35,406 nt of DNA. It comes from Flavobacteriaceae bacterium (GTDB lineage Bacteria > Bacteroidota > Bacteroidia > Flavobacteriales > Flavobacteriaceae). The notes under the pieces were generated by a model, which was not told where the DNA came from, did not search any database, and saw only the letters and a program-made list of their open reading frames with translations. The stretch lies in the NCBI GenBank assembly GCA_013373105.1, contig JABXIJ010000058.1:1-35406 (forward strand), written 5' to 3'. This document shows positions 16,116 through 23,489 of the stretch, piece after piece. Both the position numbers and the translations under genes were made by a program. Position 1 is the stretch's first letter. Every line of letters begins with the position of its first letter.

Positions 16116-17033
16116 CTAATCATAATCTGTAATATTAATAAAAAGATTATAGACTGTTTGATTATCATCAATTAATACAATTTTATAATCGCCTAACTGT
16201 AATGTTTTATCTGGAATATAAAACAAATCTTCACCTGAACAGTATTCTTCAATGATTAATTGATTTTTATCATTAAAAACCTTCATAGTACCATAAACAA
16301 AAACTGGGTAATTTACAATTGATAAATTTTGATTAGAGCCTACACTAAAACTCTTTACATTACACAAACTTTCTAAGTAAACATTAATGGTATCACAGGA
16401 TCTGGAATAGTCATAAATATATTTTCTTAATAATTCTACAGCATTTTTGAACTTTTTCCCCTTAATGCAATCATTAGAGATGAAAGAGTTATATGTTTCA
16501 AAAACTGAGCAAAAATCTGAATTGATAAGTTTGTCTTGTAATTCAATTAAGGTGTAAATAAAATGGGTTTGTGGGTTTAATTCGGGTGATATGTTCAATA
16601 AAATTTCATTTTTTACTTCTATTACGTTAGTATAATTATCCATAGCCTTGAGATATTCATAAATGAGAAAGTAGGTTTCACCTAATTCCAACAAAAAAGG
16701 TATGGGGTAATCATAATCAAATTGATTTTTTTGAAATCCATTTTTGTTGTAAATGAATTTTAAAAACAATGTATGATTTTGAATTTTACTATTGTATTCC
16801 CAACCCATGGAATTAACCAAACAGTACTTATCATAAGAGCTTATTTTTTTATCAATAAGGAAATTAAACATGGACTGGTTTAGTTTTTGCTTCCCTATTT
16901 TATTACCAATCTTTAAAACATATTTGTTTGATGATGAACGCCAAAACTCAACTGAAGTTAAGGGTGAATCCGCATTTGAAATTTTTGAGCACAATAAAAT
17001 TATTGTCAATACTACTTTAGTTAGATTTAACAT
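16116..17033 (-). CDS. Secreted protein of unknown function
   Basis: A 305-residue protein with a type I signal peptide (hydrophobic 7-15, probable cleavage after Ala21 in SNA-DSP), so it is exported. The mature part contains several Cys residues and a helical middle. The end looks like a beta domain (about 225-305, YPVFVYGTMKVFND...) of the sort seen in surface or adhesion proteins. No family recognised. Its start overlaps the end of the HExxH peptidase gene by 7 bases, which suggests translational coupling and a joint role in the envelope. Confidence 0.75.
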   Translation of the reverse strand: MLNLTKVVLTIILLCSKISNADSPLTSVEFWRSSSNKYVLKIGNKIGKQKLNQSMFNFLIDKKISSYDKYCLVNSMGWEYNSKIQNHTLFLKFIYNKNGFQKNQFDYDYPIPFLLELGETYFLIYEYLKAMDNYTNVIEVKNEILLNISPELNPQTHFIYTLIELQDKLINSDFCSVFETYNSFISNDCIKGKKFKNAVELLRKYIYDYSRSCDTINVYLESLCNVKSFSVGSNQNLSIVNYPVFVYGTMKVFNDKNQLIIEEYCSGEDLFYIPDKTLQLGDYKIVLIDDNQTVYNLFINITDYD

Positions 17034-17491
17034 TTTATAATTTTTTTTAAAATTTTTAAACTTATACGCGATGCAAATTTCCTAGCTTCAACTTCCCATG
17101 GATGATGATCATATTCACTTTCATAAAGCTTAAGCGCGGATTTAATGACTTGTTTCCTAGAGTGATTTTGAAGATGATGACAGTATTCATGCGCAATAGT
17201 ATCTGTTAATTCAATGAGTTTGGTTGACTTTGTTAAATATATCTCCATAGTATTATTGTTGAAGTAGTATCTTCCCATAACTGATTGATTATGATAATAT
17301 TTTAATTCAAAAGAATATGGTTTTTGAGATGGAAATCTGTTCTCTAGATCTAAGAGAACAGCCTTAATAAATGATGTTGCAGGGATTAATAAATCCCTTA
17401 CTTCAAGACTACTATAATACTTGTCATTCTCTTTTTCTAAAAAGAAAATAATTATCAGAAGTACTACGCTTATTGTTATTCCTATCATCAA
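17027..17491 (-). CDS. Membrane-anchored HExxH zinc metallopeptidase
   Basis: A 154-residue protein with one N-terminal membrane helix (about 3-18) and a zincin-like core. His101-Glu102-x-x-His105 (HEYCH) supplies two zinc ligands and the catalytic glutamate. Glu133 or Glu135 in PWEVEARKFA is placed as the third ligand, as in gluzincins and ImmA/IrrE-type peptidases. The preceding IELTDTIA helix fits the same fold. It is small for a protease, so a narrow substrate is likely. It lies between the bPH2-like membrane gene (19 bases upstream) and the secreted-protein gene (overlapping), both of which are possible partners or targets. Confidence 0.75.
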   Translation of the reverse strand: MMIGITISVVLLIIIFFLEKENDKYYSSLEVRDLLIPATSFIKAVLLDLENRFPSQKPYSFELKYYHNQSVMGRYYFNNNTMEIYLTKSTKLIELTDTIAHEYCHHLQNHSRKQVIKSALKLYESEYDHHPWEVEARKFASRISLKILKKIIKC

Positions 17492-17510
17492 AAAGCATTT
17501 TTAAAGTTAA

Positions 17511-17984
17511 TTATCTAACATCAAACTCTTTAACGCCCATCTCACGCCTTGATGAGATTGCTAACGCTTTGAGCATATCTCTTTTTCTTTTGCCATTTCT
17601 GATGCCGTCTAGAACTAGGACCGGTTTGAACTTATCTGAAGTAATCAGTATTAATCTAGAGATCCCTACAATCCTATATAAAAGGGGTTGGTATAACCTC
17701 AAATCTTTTATCCTAAAAAATTGTATTTCATCTGTGGTCACGTTGAATACTCCCACTCTTTCCAGTATTGTATCTGTTGTATAAGACCATTTGGTGAAAT
17801 AAAGCACTAATGATTTCCATATTAGAATGATTAAAGATGTGAAGGCCAATTCCATTGATACAAAAGTCAGCCCTATAGTTAAAAGAAAGTAACCTATATT
17901 CAGCCATTGTGACGGTCTATCAACAATCAACTGGGAATTTGAATCAAACTGCTTTGCTATTTTTAAGTCTTTATTGTTCATCAT
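17511..17984 (-). CDS. Membrane protein with bacterial PH-like (bPH2) domain
   Basis: A 157-residue protein. A hydrophobic hairpin of two helices (about 28-62) is followed by a domain with the pattern of bacterial pleckstrin-homology domains: YTTDTILERVGVF, a FFRIKDL strand, YRIVGISRLILITSD and a VLDGI strand before a basic C-terminal helix. In other bPH2 proteins this domain lies on the inner face of the membrane and may bind other membrane proteins. The start overlaps the end of the upstream gene by 14 bases, so the two are coupled. Its role in the island is unknown. Confidence 0.75.
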   Translation of the reverse strand: MMNNKDLKIAKQFDSNSQLIVDRPSQWLNIGYFLLTIGLTFVSMELAFTSLIILIWKSLVLYFTKWSYTTDTILERVGVFNVTTDEIQFFRIKDLRLYQPLLYRIVGISRLILITSDKFKPVLVLDGIRNGKRKRDMLKALAISSRREMGVKEFDVR

Positions 17985-18342
17985 AAAACATATTTTTGTT
18001 TATTAAATAAGGCAAGTTGTTAATTCCTTTAGGGGTTAATAAAAATTTAAACGCATTCCCCTGTTCTACTGGCACTACTAATCCTTTATTCTTCATGAGC
18101 ATTAACATATTATGTTGAATGATACGGTCCTGTATCCCCTTAAATTCGTTAGTAGTAAAAATTTCTTGTTTAGGAGGAAGATCATAACAGCACTCTAAAT
18201 ACTTTACCATAATTCTGTCACACAAAAACTCTAATGCAAATCTTGGGTCTGCAATATTTTGATTAATAAACCATCCATTATTGTGTAAATCAAGGACAAT
18301 GTCTGTTGCTGTTTCTTTAACTATTTTTGGTAGATGTTTCAT
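17971..18342 (-). CDS. Small cytosolic protein of unknown function (possible winged helix)
   Basis: A 123-residue soluble protein without signal or membrane helix. The C-terminal part (about 65-115), with a helix IQDRIIQHNMLMLMKNKGLV followed by a short hairpin and LLTPKGINNL, has the look of a winged-helix fold, where TPKG commonly sits at the wing. A role as regulator of the operon or as DNA-contacting partner would fit but is not proven. It is first in a run of four overlapping or closely spaced genes. Confidence 0.65.
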   Translation of the reverse strand: MKHLPKIVKETATDIVLDLHNNGWFINQNIADPRFALEFLCDRIMVKYLECCYDLPPKQEIFTTNEFKGIQDRIIQHNMLMLMKNKGLVVPVEQGNAFKFLLTPKGINNLPYLINKNMFYDEQ

Positions 18343-18448
18343 AAATTTTTTGTGTGATTATATACCATTACACTTATCGGTTTTTAAATATTAATTAATT
18401 ATTTTTTCAGTCATAATATTTGACTTTCATTTGGTTGAGATAAAAAAA

Positions 18449-19177
18449 TTAATTCATATAAATCTCTTTATATCTAAACCACATTTCCAAGCTCATGAAC
18501 TGATTATAAAATTCATCTTTGTTTCTAAGTTTAAATTCTACCGCTTCTTGCACTCCATCTTTTTCAATCACCAAATCAGTTATAAAACCATTTGATAATT
18601 TCAAGTAAATAGTAACATCATAACCTCTATTCTTAAAGAATCTTTCAAAATGATGCTCAATAGAACCATCTGATATTCCTACATTTTTATTAAAAATCCT
18701 CTTTTTTTGGTTTTGATCATTTATCCAATATCCTTTTAAAAGTCTGTAACTTTTGTTTGTGGTTTTATTGAAGCCATCAGTAATATTAAATTTTGGATTT
18801 AAAATACATAGCATTCTTTTTAATCTAATTTCCCATTGATTTAACTCATAAATCATTTCTTGAAGTGTTGTATTAATTTTTCCATCATTACAATATTTTT
18901 GATTGAGCTGGGTATAAAACGAATTACAGAAATGAATCAAGCTGTCTCTCTCTTGTTTTATAAATTGATGTTCTATTTCAAACATAACACGACCTTCATT
19001 TTCAATAAATTGTTTAGCTTCTCTTACAGAAAGATTTGATATATCACTCAATTTCACAGATTTAACAAATGTGAATTTTGGAATATCCCACTCCTTAAGT
19101 TGATTAATCAAATCAATAAATGTATCATTAAATTGATGCATATCAGGATTGTTAGGATTAAAAAGTAATAATAACAT
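18449..19177 (-). CDS. Putative PD-(D/E)XK nuclease-like protein
   Basis: A 242-residue protein. The N-terminal ~165 residues are helical and unrecognised. The C-terminal ~75 match the core of a PD-(D/E)XK nuclease: an acidic helix GSIEHHFERFF with Glu174/Glu178, Asp201 in FITDLVIE, Glu214-x-Lys216 in AVEFKLR, then a helix with Gln (YNQFMSLEMW). Such folds cut DNA or RNA in restriction, repair and abortive-infection systems. Substrate and cleavage are inferred from motif geometry only. It is read from its own promoter (19202-19209) and separated from the next gene by 106 bases. Confidence 0.7.
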   Translation of the reverse strand: MLLLLFNPNNPDMHQFNDTFIDLINQLKEWDIPKFTFVKSVKLSDISNLSVREAKQFIENEGRVMFEIEHQFIKQERDSLIHFCNSFYTQLNQKYCNDGKINTTLQEMIYELNQWEIRLKRMLCILNPKFNITDGFNKTTNKSYRLLKGYWINDQNQKKRIFNKNVGISDGSIEHHFERFFKNRGYDVTIYLKLSNGFITDLVIEKDGVQEAVEFKLRNKDEFYNQFMSLEMWFRYKEIYMN

Positions 19178-19201
19178 TAGTTTAATTTACTTTTGTTGGT
19201 A

Positions 19202-19209
19202 CAAATATA
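19202..19209 (-). promoter_or_regulatory. -7 box TATATTTG for the PD-(D/E)XK gene
   Basis: Exact TAnnTTTG match on the - strand, 24 bases before the ATG at 19177. The predicted start is near 19196. It may drive this gene and the four-gene run after it. Confidence 0.5.
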
Positions 19210-19223
19210 TAAAAATATTTAAT

Positions 19224-19246
19224 AAAAGTCATTTTTTTTGACTTTT
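19224..19246 (-). terminator. Hairpin downstream of the 321-residue gene
   Basis: AAAAGTCA (19224-19231) pairs with TGACTTTT (19239-19246) over a 7-base loop. On the - strand the stem is followed by a T-rich stretch. Only 8 bp and no GC-rich core, so a weak terminator at best. Confidence 0.4.
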
Positions 19247-19309
19247 TTAAATTTGGCATGAAATTGCATTCACATTAACTCTAAAATATGGTCTTGTTTT
19301 TACAAAGAT

Positions 19310-20275
19310 TTAGTTGATATTAAAATCAAAAATAACCCCTTCTTCTACAACATTGACTTTAAATGTGGTGTCTGAAAAACTAGCTGAAAACCTTTTGAAT
19401 AAATTCTTGTATGAAACACCATAAAAACAAATCAAAATTCTTGGGCAGCCGTTTACCGTGTTTAAATTTTTAACAAAACAGTGCCTTCCAATAAAGTTTA
19501 TAGTATGTGAATTCCAATCATGTGAACCAAAATGCTCAAGATTAGCTTCTGACGAGCAAATCAGAATTGAGGGTTGGTCAGAACTATTTGTTGATGATAA
19601 CTCTTGTAGTCTTTCATGGTTGTCTAATAAGTCTAATGAAATATCTGGGAAGTATGATACATGTGTTTCTGAAGAAAAATAGCTTATATTTAGCATGTTA
19701 ATAGAGTTGTCAGCAAATTGGACAATTGATTTAAAAACCAAATCTCCAACCCAATCTAATCCAGCGATATCATTTTCATTCATTTCTAAATTCAAAGGCA
19801 AGTGATTTTCTAAAGAATTTAGGTTAATTAATGTTTTGTGAAATTTATTAGAGATCCGAAAGTTGTGAACTCCAAACTCAAATGCGCAGATTTTAAAACA
19901 TGCTTTTATAGTGCGCTCCAGTCTTGAAGCAGTTGGCCCCTGCTTGTCAAGTTCTTGTAAAAAAAGTGATAGGGCATGATCATAATTATTGACTAAAAAA
20001 TCTTTTAATCCCAAATTTCTGATTGAATTCTGTAGTACAACTTCAAATTCCTCTGGACTAGTTTCAGGATATAATTCAGAAATGAAATAATAACACAAAC
20101 AAGAATCGTTAATAAAACCATTCTTATAAAGGTAGGATAGTTTTTCAATGGTTGGTGTTTCATCTCCTTTTAAAACAACTAACATGGCCTTTATTTGCGT
20201 TTCATAAAAGTCCATTTTAAGCAATCCTTTAGAAAGTTTTTTAAGCTGCATTAACTGAGTTTGAGTTGTAGTCAT
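19310..20275 (-). CDS. Unknown island protein
   Basis: A 321-residue soluble protein with no recognisable family. The N-terminal third is helical (LMQLKKLSKGLLKMDF...), and the C-terminal half (from about 190) is rich in short beta strands with repeated SSxxS and aromatic residues, ending in a beta-rich tail VNVVEEGVIFDFNIN. No membrane helix, signal or known catalytic motif is visible. It stands apart, with its own leader: a TATATTTG box at 20487-20494 (- strand) lies ~210 bases upstream. It is the first intact gene next to the tRNA end of the island. Confidence 0.7.
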   Translation of the reverse strand: MTTTQTQLMQLKKLSKGLLKMDFYETQIKAMLVVLKGDETPTIEKLSYLYKNGFINDSCLCYYFISELYPETSPEEFEVVLQNSIRNLGLKDFLVNNYDHALSLFLQELDKQGPTASRLERTIKACFKICAFEFGVHNFRISNKFHKTLINLNSLENHLPLNLEMNENDIAGLDWVGDLVFKSIVQFADNSINMLNISYFSSETHVSYFPDISLDLLDNHERLQELSSTNSSDQPSILICSSEANLEHFGSHDWNSHTINFIGRHCFVKNLNTVNGCPRILICFYGVSYKNLFKRFSASFSDTTFKVNVVEEGVIFDFNIN

Positions 20276-20502
20276 GATTTAATTTATTTAGCTTAACTTA
20301 GTTTAATACTTGTTAAAACAATCTGATTTCAATCTTTTATTCTCCATTTTTTATTCTTTAAGATAATTTCTTTGAATATTGAATCAAAACGGATTTTACA
20401 ATTTTTAAGGATGTAGGTATCATTTAATTTTGTTTTGAATCTATCAGAATGATATTTTTTTAAATATTTATTATATTTAAAATTTACAAATATAATTTTT
20501 TG

Positions 20503-20652
20503 ATGAAATATACCATACAATTAGAAGCGCCTTTAACCACCGTTAAGATAATCGTTTTCTGATTAAGTGAAGACCATTACCAAGCGGCACAAGAATTTAT
20601 TAGGTTGCACGACCATGCACCAACGTTTTATGATATAACCTTTAAAAATTAA
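20503..20652 (+). pseudogene. Small ORF broken by an in-frame TGA
   Basis: ATG at 20503 starts MKYTIQLEAPLTTVK and reaches TGA at 20560-20562. The same frame continues to TAA at 20650-20652 with SEDHYQAAQEFIRLHDH. The continued frame and protein-like composition suggest one ~50-residue coding remnant. I do not recognise it. It directly precedes the 13-14 bp repeat cluster and may be the last piece of a mobile-element gene. Confidence 0.4.
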
Positions 20653-20658
20653 AATTAT

Positions 20659-20798
20659 AGTGACACCGAATTCAAAACAAGATGTACTTTTTTTTAAAAC
20701 TGGTTTTAGTCAAGTTTTAATTTTGAAACCCTTGATATCAAAGGGATTCAGAGAAATTCGGTGTCACTTATTTTTGTAATATGCAAGTGACACCGAAT
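20659..20798. repeat. Three copies of a 13-14 bp repeat, MITE-like
   Basis: AGTGACACCGAATT (20659-20672) is exactly inverted at 20755-20768. A third copy, AGTGACACCGAAT, at 20786-20798 is direct to the first and inverted to the second (14 bp with 20756-20769). The ~110-bp unit 20659-20768 has perfect terminal inverted repeats and no coding capacity, as in a miniature transposable element. A near-palindrome around GATATC (about 20729-20745) lies inside it. Confidence 0.55.
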
Positions 20799-20851
20799 GG
20801 GTCTCGATTTTTATAAGATTTAATGAATTTTATGTGTTTTCCGAAAAAGAA

Positions 20852-20885
20852 AAAACCCTTTAAAACCTAGGTTTTAAAGGGTTTT
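20852..20885 (-). terminator. Perfect 34-bp palindrome, present terminator of tRNA-Ser
   Basis: AAAACCCTTTAAAACCT (20852-20868) is followed at once by its exact reverse complement (20869-20885). On the - strand a TTTTTTCTTTTT tract follows. It lies 23 bases after the tRNA 3' end. Confidence 0.85.
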
Positions 20886-20907
20886 GATGATTTTTGAAAA
20901 TCTATCA

Positions 20908-20918
20908 GCGGAGAAAGA
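20908..20918. repeat. Island border, right att-like copy within tRNA-Ser
   Basis: GCGGAGAAAGA spans the acceptor 3' strand of tRNA-Ser and one base beyond, identical to 14908-14918. Together the two copies bound the 6.0-kb island. Confidence 0.65.
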
Positions 20919-20993
20919 GGGATTCGAACCCCCGGACCTGTTACAGTCAACAGTTTTCAAGACTGCCGCATTCGACCACTCTGCCATTTCTCC
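20909..20993 (-). tRNA. tRNA-Ser (anticodon UGA)
   Basis: The - strand folds as a class II tRNA of 85 bases: acceptor GGAGAAA/TTTCTCC with discriminator G, a D arm with GTGGTCGAATGCGG, and an anticodon loop CTTGAAA giving UGA, which reads UCN serine codons. It has the long variable arm of tRNA-Ser and a T arm with GGTTCGAATCC. CCA is not encoded. The 3' end is the island attachment site. Confidence 0.95.
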
Positions 20994-21027
20994 AAAAGTG
21001 TCTACAGCTATTTGCTGATTGCGGATG

Positions 21028-21035
21028 CAAATATA
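21028..21035 (-). promoter_or_regulatory. -7 box TATATTTG of tRNA-Ser
   Basis: Exact TAnnTTTG match on the - strand, 35 bases upstream of the tRNA 5' end. The rest of the stretch to 21202 shows no further feature I can name. Confidence 0.55.
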
Positions 21036-21202
21036 GAAAGGTTTTTTATCTTATGAAAAGAAAAAATAAAGAATTTTAACCCCTTTCTTATTCCGTTTTA
21101 ATTTTATGAAAACTAAAAATGCAAACATGTAAAATTTAGCAATTTAATCTATAAGAATTAATTCATTAGTAGAATAATAGAATGTTATATACATTAGATT
21201 AT

Positions 21203-21210
21203 TATATTTG
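21203..21210 (+). promoter_or_regulatory. -7 box TATATTTG of aroC
   Basis: Exact TAnnTTTG match 24 bases before the aroC ATG. The predicted start is 17-18 bases before the ATG. Confidence 0.55.
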
Positions 21211-21234
21211 TTTATTCATTTTATAGCGTAAATT

Positions 21235-22299
21235 ATGTCTTTTAATTCTTTTGGAAATTTATTAAAACTTACAACTTTTGGAGAATCTCATGGTGCAGCT
21301 ATTGGTGGTGTTATAGATGGATTTCCTGCTGGAGTAAAAATTGACATTGAAGCTGTACAACAAGAATTAAATAGACGTAAACCAGGTCAGTCTAAAATAG
21401 TTACACAACGTAAGGAACCAGATTCTGTAGAGTTTTTATCGGGAATTTTCGAAGGTGTTTCTACAGGTACATCTATAGGGTTTCAAATAAAAAACACCAA
21501 TCAAAAAAGTAAAGATTATAACCATAACACCAATGTTTACAGACCTTCTCATGCAGATTATACTTATGATAAAAAGTACGGCTTAAGAGATTTTAGAGGT
21601 GGTGGTAGAAGCTCTGCTAGAGAAACTGCTAATTGGGTTGTTGCTGGAGCTTTAGCAAAGCAGCTTATCAAACATATTAACATAAACGCATATGTTTCAT
21701 CTGTTGGTGATATTTTTCTTGAAAAACCATATCAGGAATTAGATTTTAAAAAAACAGAATCTAATATTGTTCGTTGTCCTGATGAAGACACAGCTGAACA
21801 AATGATATCAAAAATAAAAGAGATTAGAAAAGCTGGTGACACAATTGGTGGAACTATTACTTGTGTTGCTCAAAATATGCCTGTTGGTTTAGGAGAACCT
21901 ATCTTTAATAAACTTCATGCTGAATTAGGCAAAGCAATGCTTTCTATTAATGCTGTTAAAGGCTTTGAATTTGGCAGTGGATTTTGTGGTGCCAAAATGA
22001 AAGGTTCTGAACATAATGATATTTTTAGTACTGATGGAACTACCAAATCTAATCTTTCTGGAGGTATACAAGGAGGGATTTCAAATGGTATGGATATTTA
22101 TTTTAGAGTAGCTTTTAAACCTGTAGCTACAATTATGAGTAATCAACAAACCATAAACGCTAAAGGTGAAGAAACTGAAATTATGGGTAAAGGAAGACAT
22201 GATCCTTGTGTTGTACCAAGAGCTGTACCTATAGTGGAAGCTATGACAGCTTTAGTTTTAGCTGATTTTTATTTATTAAATAGAACTAGAAAAGCTTAA
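21235..22299 (+). CDS. aroC: Chorismate synthase
   Basis: Converts 5-enolpyruvylshikimate-3-phosphate to chorismate with reduced FMN, the last common step of aromatic amino acid synthesis, in the cytosol. The 354-residue length is typical. Signatures are [16 protein letters not shown] near the N terminus, RRKPGQS, the RPSHADYTY block, the [12 protein letters not shown] block and [13 protein letters not shown] near the end. It is read from its own promoter (21203-21210) and is the first gene on the tRNA-Ser side of the island. No other aro gene is adjacent. Confidence 0.96.
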   Translation: MSFNSFGNLLKLTTFGESHGAAIGGVIDGFPAGVKIDIEAVQQELNRRKPGQSKIVTQRKEPDSVEFLSGIFEGVSTGTSIGFQIKNTNQKSKDYNHNTNVYRPSHADYTYDKKYGLRDFRGGGRSSARETANWVVAGALAKQLIKHININAYVSSVGDIFLEKPYQELDFKKTESNIVRCPDEDTAEQMISKIKEIRKAGDTIGGTITCVAQNMPVGLGEPIFNKLHAELGKAMLSINAVKGFEFGSGFCGAKMKGSEHNDIFSTDGTTKSNLSGGIQGGISNGMDIYFRVAFKPVATIMSNQQTINAKGEETEIMGKGRHDPCVVPRAVPIVEAMTALVLADFYLLNRTRKA

Positions 22300-22391
22300 C
22301 TCTACTCAATTTTAAATTAGGTTACACTTATTTATCTAGAAGTATTTTAAAAATCAATAAATTATCTATCTTTAAATTTTAAAGAAGTTTT

Positions 22392-23480
22392 TTGAAATCA
22401 GAGAGATTATATTTTATTGATATTGTTAGAGCTTTTGCTATATTAATGATGTTGCAAGGGCATTTTATAGATACACTTTTAGCTGAAGAATTTCGAGATC
22501 CAAATAATCCTATATATGCAGTTTGGTCGTATTTTAGAGGCATTACTGCTCCTACTTTTTTTACAATTTCTGGTTTAATTTTTACCTATTTACTACTTAA
22601 AGCTAAAACAAAAGGCAATGAAATAGAAAGAATAAAAAAAGGTTTTTCTAGAGGACTATTTTTAATAATAGTAGGTTACTTATTAAGAGCACCAATTTTT
22701 AAATGGCTTACTGGTAAATTCGACACCTATTTTCTTGTAATTGATGTCTTACAATGTATTGGATTGAGTTTAATTCTTATTGTACTACTCTATGTTATTA
22801 GTTTAAAAAAAACTACATTTTTTTCTTACTTAATGTTAGTTTTAGGAATTTTAATTTTTATGACTGAACCTTTATATAGAGACTTAAACTTAGAAAATGT
22901 ACCTTTATTTTTTAGCAATTATATCACCAAAAGTAATGGTTCTGTTTTTAGAATCATTCCATGGTTTGGCTATGTAGCCTTTGGTGCTTTTATAGCTACA
23001 CTATTCTTTAAACATTTGCATAAAAAACACTTTAAAGTAATAACAATTGTTGTTTTTGTAGTATTAGGATTCACTCTAATTCAATACTCATCTTACTTCT
23101 TAGCCAAGTTATCTATCCTTTTTAATGTTGATTTATTTATGAAGTCAGCAAGCTATAATTATCTATTTACCAGATTTGGTAATGTTTTAGTTTATTTTGC
23201 TGTTTTTTATTCCCTAGAAAACTACTTAAAGTTTCCTTTAGTTTTAAAAATAGGACAAAAAACACTATCAATTTATGTAATACATTTTATAATTATCTAT
23301 GGTAGTTTTACTGGTTTTGGGCTCAATAGAATTATTGGTAAAAATTTGAATCCAACTGAAGTAACTATTGGTGCAATTTTATTTTTAATTACAGTTTGTT
23401 TCATATCTTTCTATAATGTAAAAACTAATACATTTATTTATCAAAATTTAAGAAAACTGTTCTTTAAATTTAAAAATTAG
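22392..23480 (+). CDS. HGSNAT-like membrane acyltransferase (DUF1624 type)
   Basis: A 362-residue integral membrane protein with about ten helices. The N-terminal signature RLYFIDIVRAFAILMMLQGHFID matches the heparan-alpha-glucosaminide N-acetyltransferase catalytic family (PF07786-like); members move acetyl groups across the membrane onto sugars. Histidine in LQGHF is the likely catalytic residue. The start is TTG at 22392: the frame has a stop at 22380-22382 just upstream and no ATG until residue 19, inside the first helix, so TTG is well supported. A lipoprotein hydrolase gene follows 9 bases later. The acceptor is unknown. Confidence 0.85.
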   Translation: MKSERLYFIDIVRAFAILMMLQGHFIDTLLAEEFRDPNNPIYAVWSYFRGITAPTFFTISGLIFTYLLLKAKTKGNEIERIKKGFSRGLFLIIVGYLLRAPIFKWLTGKFDTYFLVIDVLQCIGLSLILIVLLYVISLKKTTFFSYLMLVLGILIFMTEPLYRDLNLENVPLFFSNYITKSNGSVFRIIPWFGYVAFGAFIATLFFKHLHKKHFKVITIVVFVVLGFTLIQYSSYFLAKLSILFNVDLFMKSASYNYLFTRFGNVLVYFAVFYSLENYLKFPLVLKIGQKTLSIYVIHFIIIYGSFTGFGLNRIIGKNLNPTEVTIGAILFLITVCFISFYNVKTNTFIYQNLRKLFFKFKN

Positions 23481-23489
23481 TACTCTACA

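Larger units (their letters stand above)
14908..20907. mobile_element. 6.0-kb genomic island integrated at tRNA-Ser(UGA)
   Basis: The segment is bounded by 11-bp direct repeats from the tRNA-Ser 3' end. It lies on the 3' side of the tRNA and separates the tRNA from a terminator that fits it. Its cargo is seven - strand genes of mostly unknown function, unlike the housekeeping genes on both flanks. Degenerate pieces lie near both borders: a possible hsdM start and a broken ORF with repeats. No integrase, excisionase or transposase is intact, so it is probably immobile now or was moved by enzymes supplied elsewhere. The name element is an inference from its borders and content. Confidence 0.6.

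Noticed and set aside
20329..20520. 63-residue ORF on the - strand upstream of the 321-residue gene
   Set aside because: Composition is what random AT-rich DNA gives, a TATATTTG promoter box (20487-20494) lies inside it, and it overlaps the start of another frame at 20503. Better read as the leader of the 321-residue gene.
20894..21079. 61-residue + strand ORF
   Set aside because: It is antisense to tRNA-Ser; the protein is a translation of the tRNA complement.
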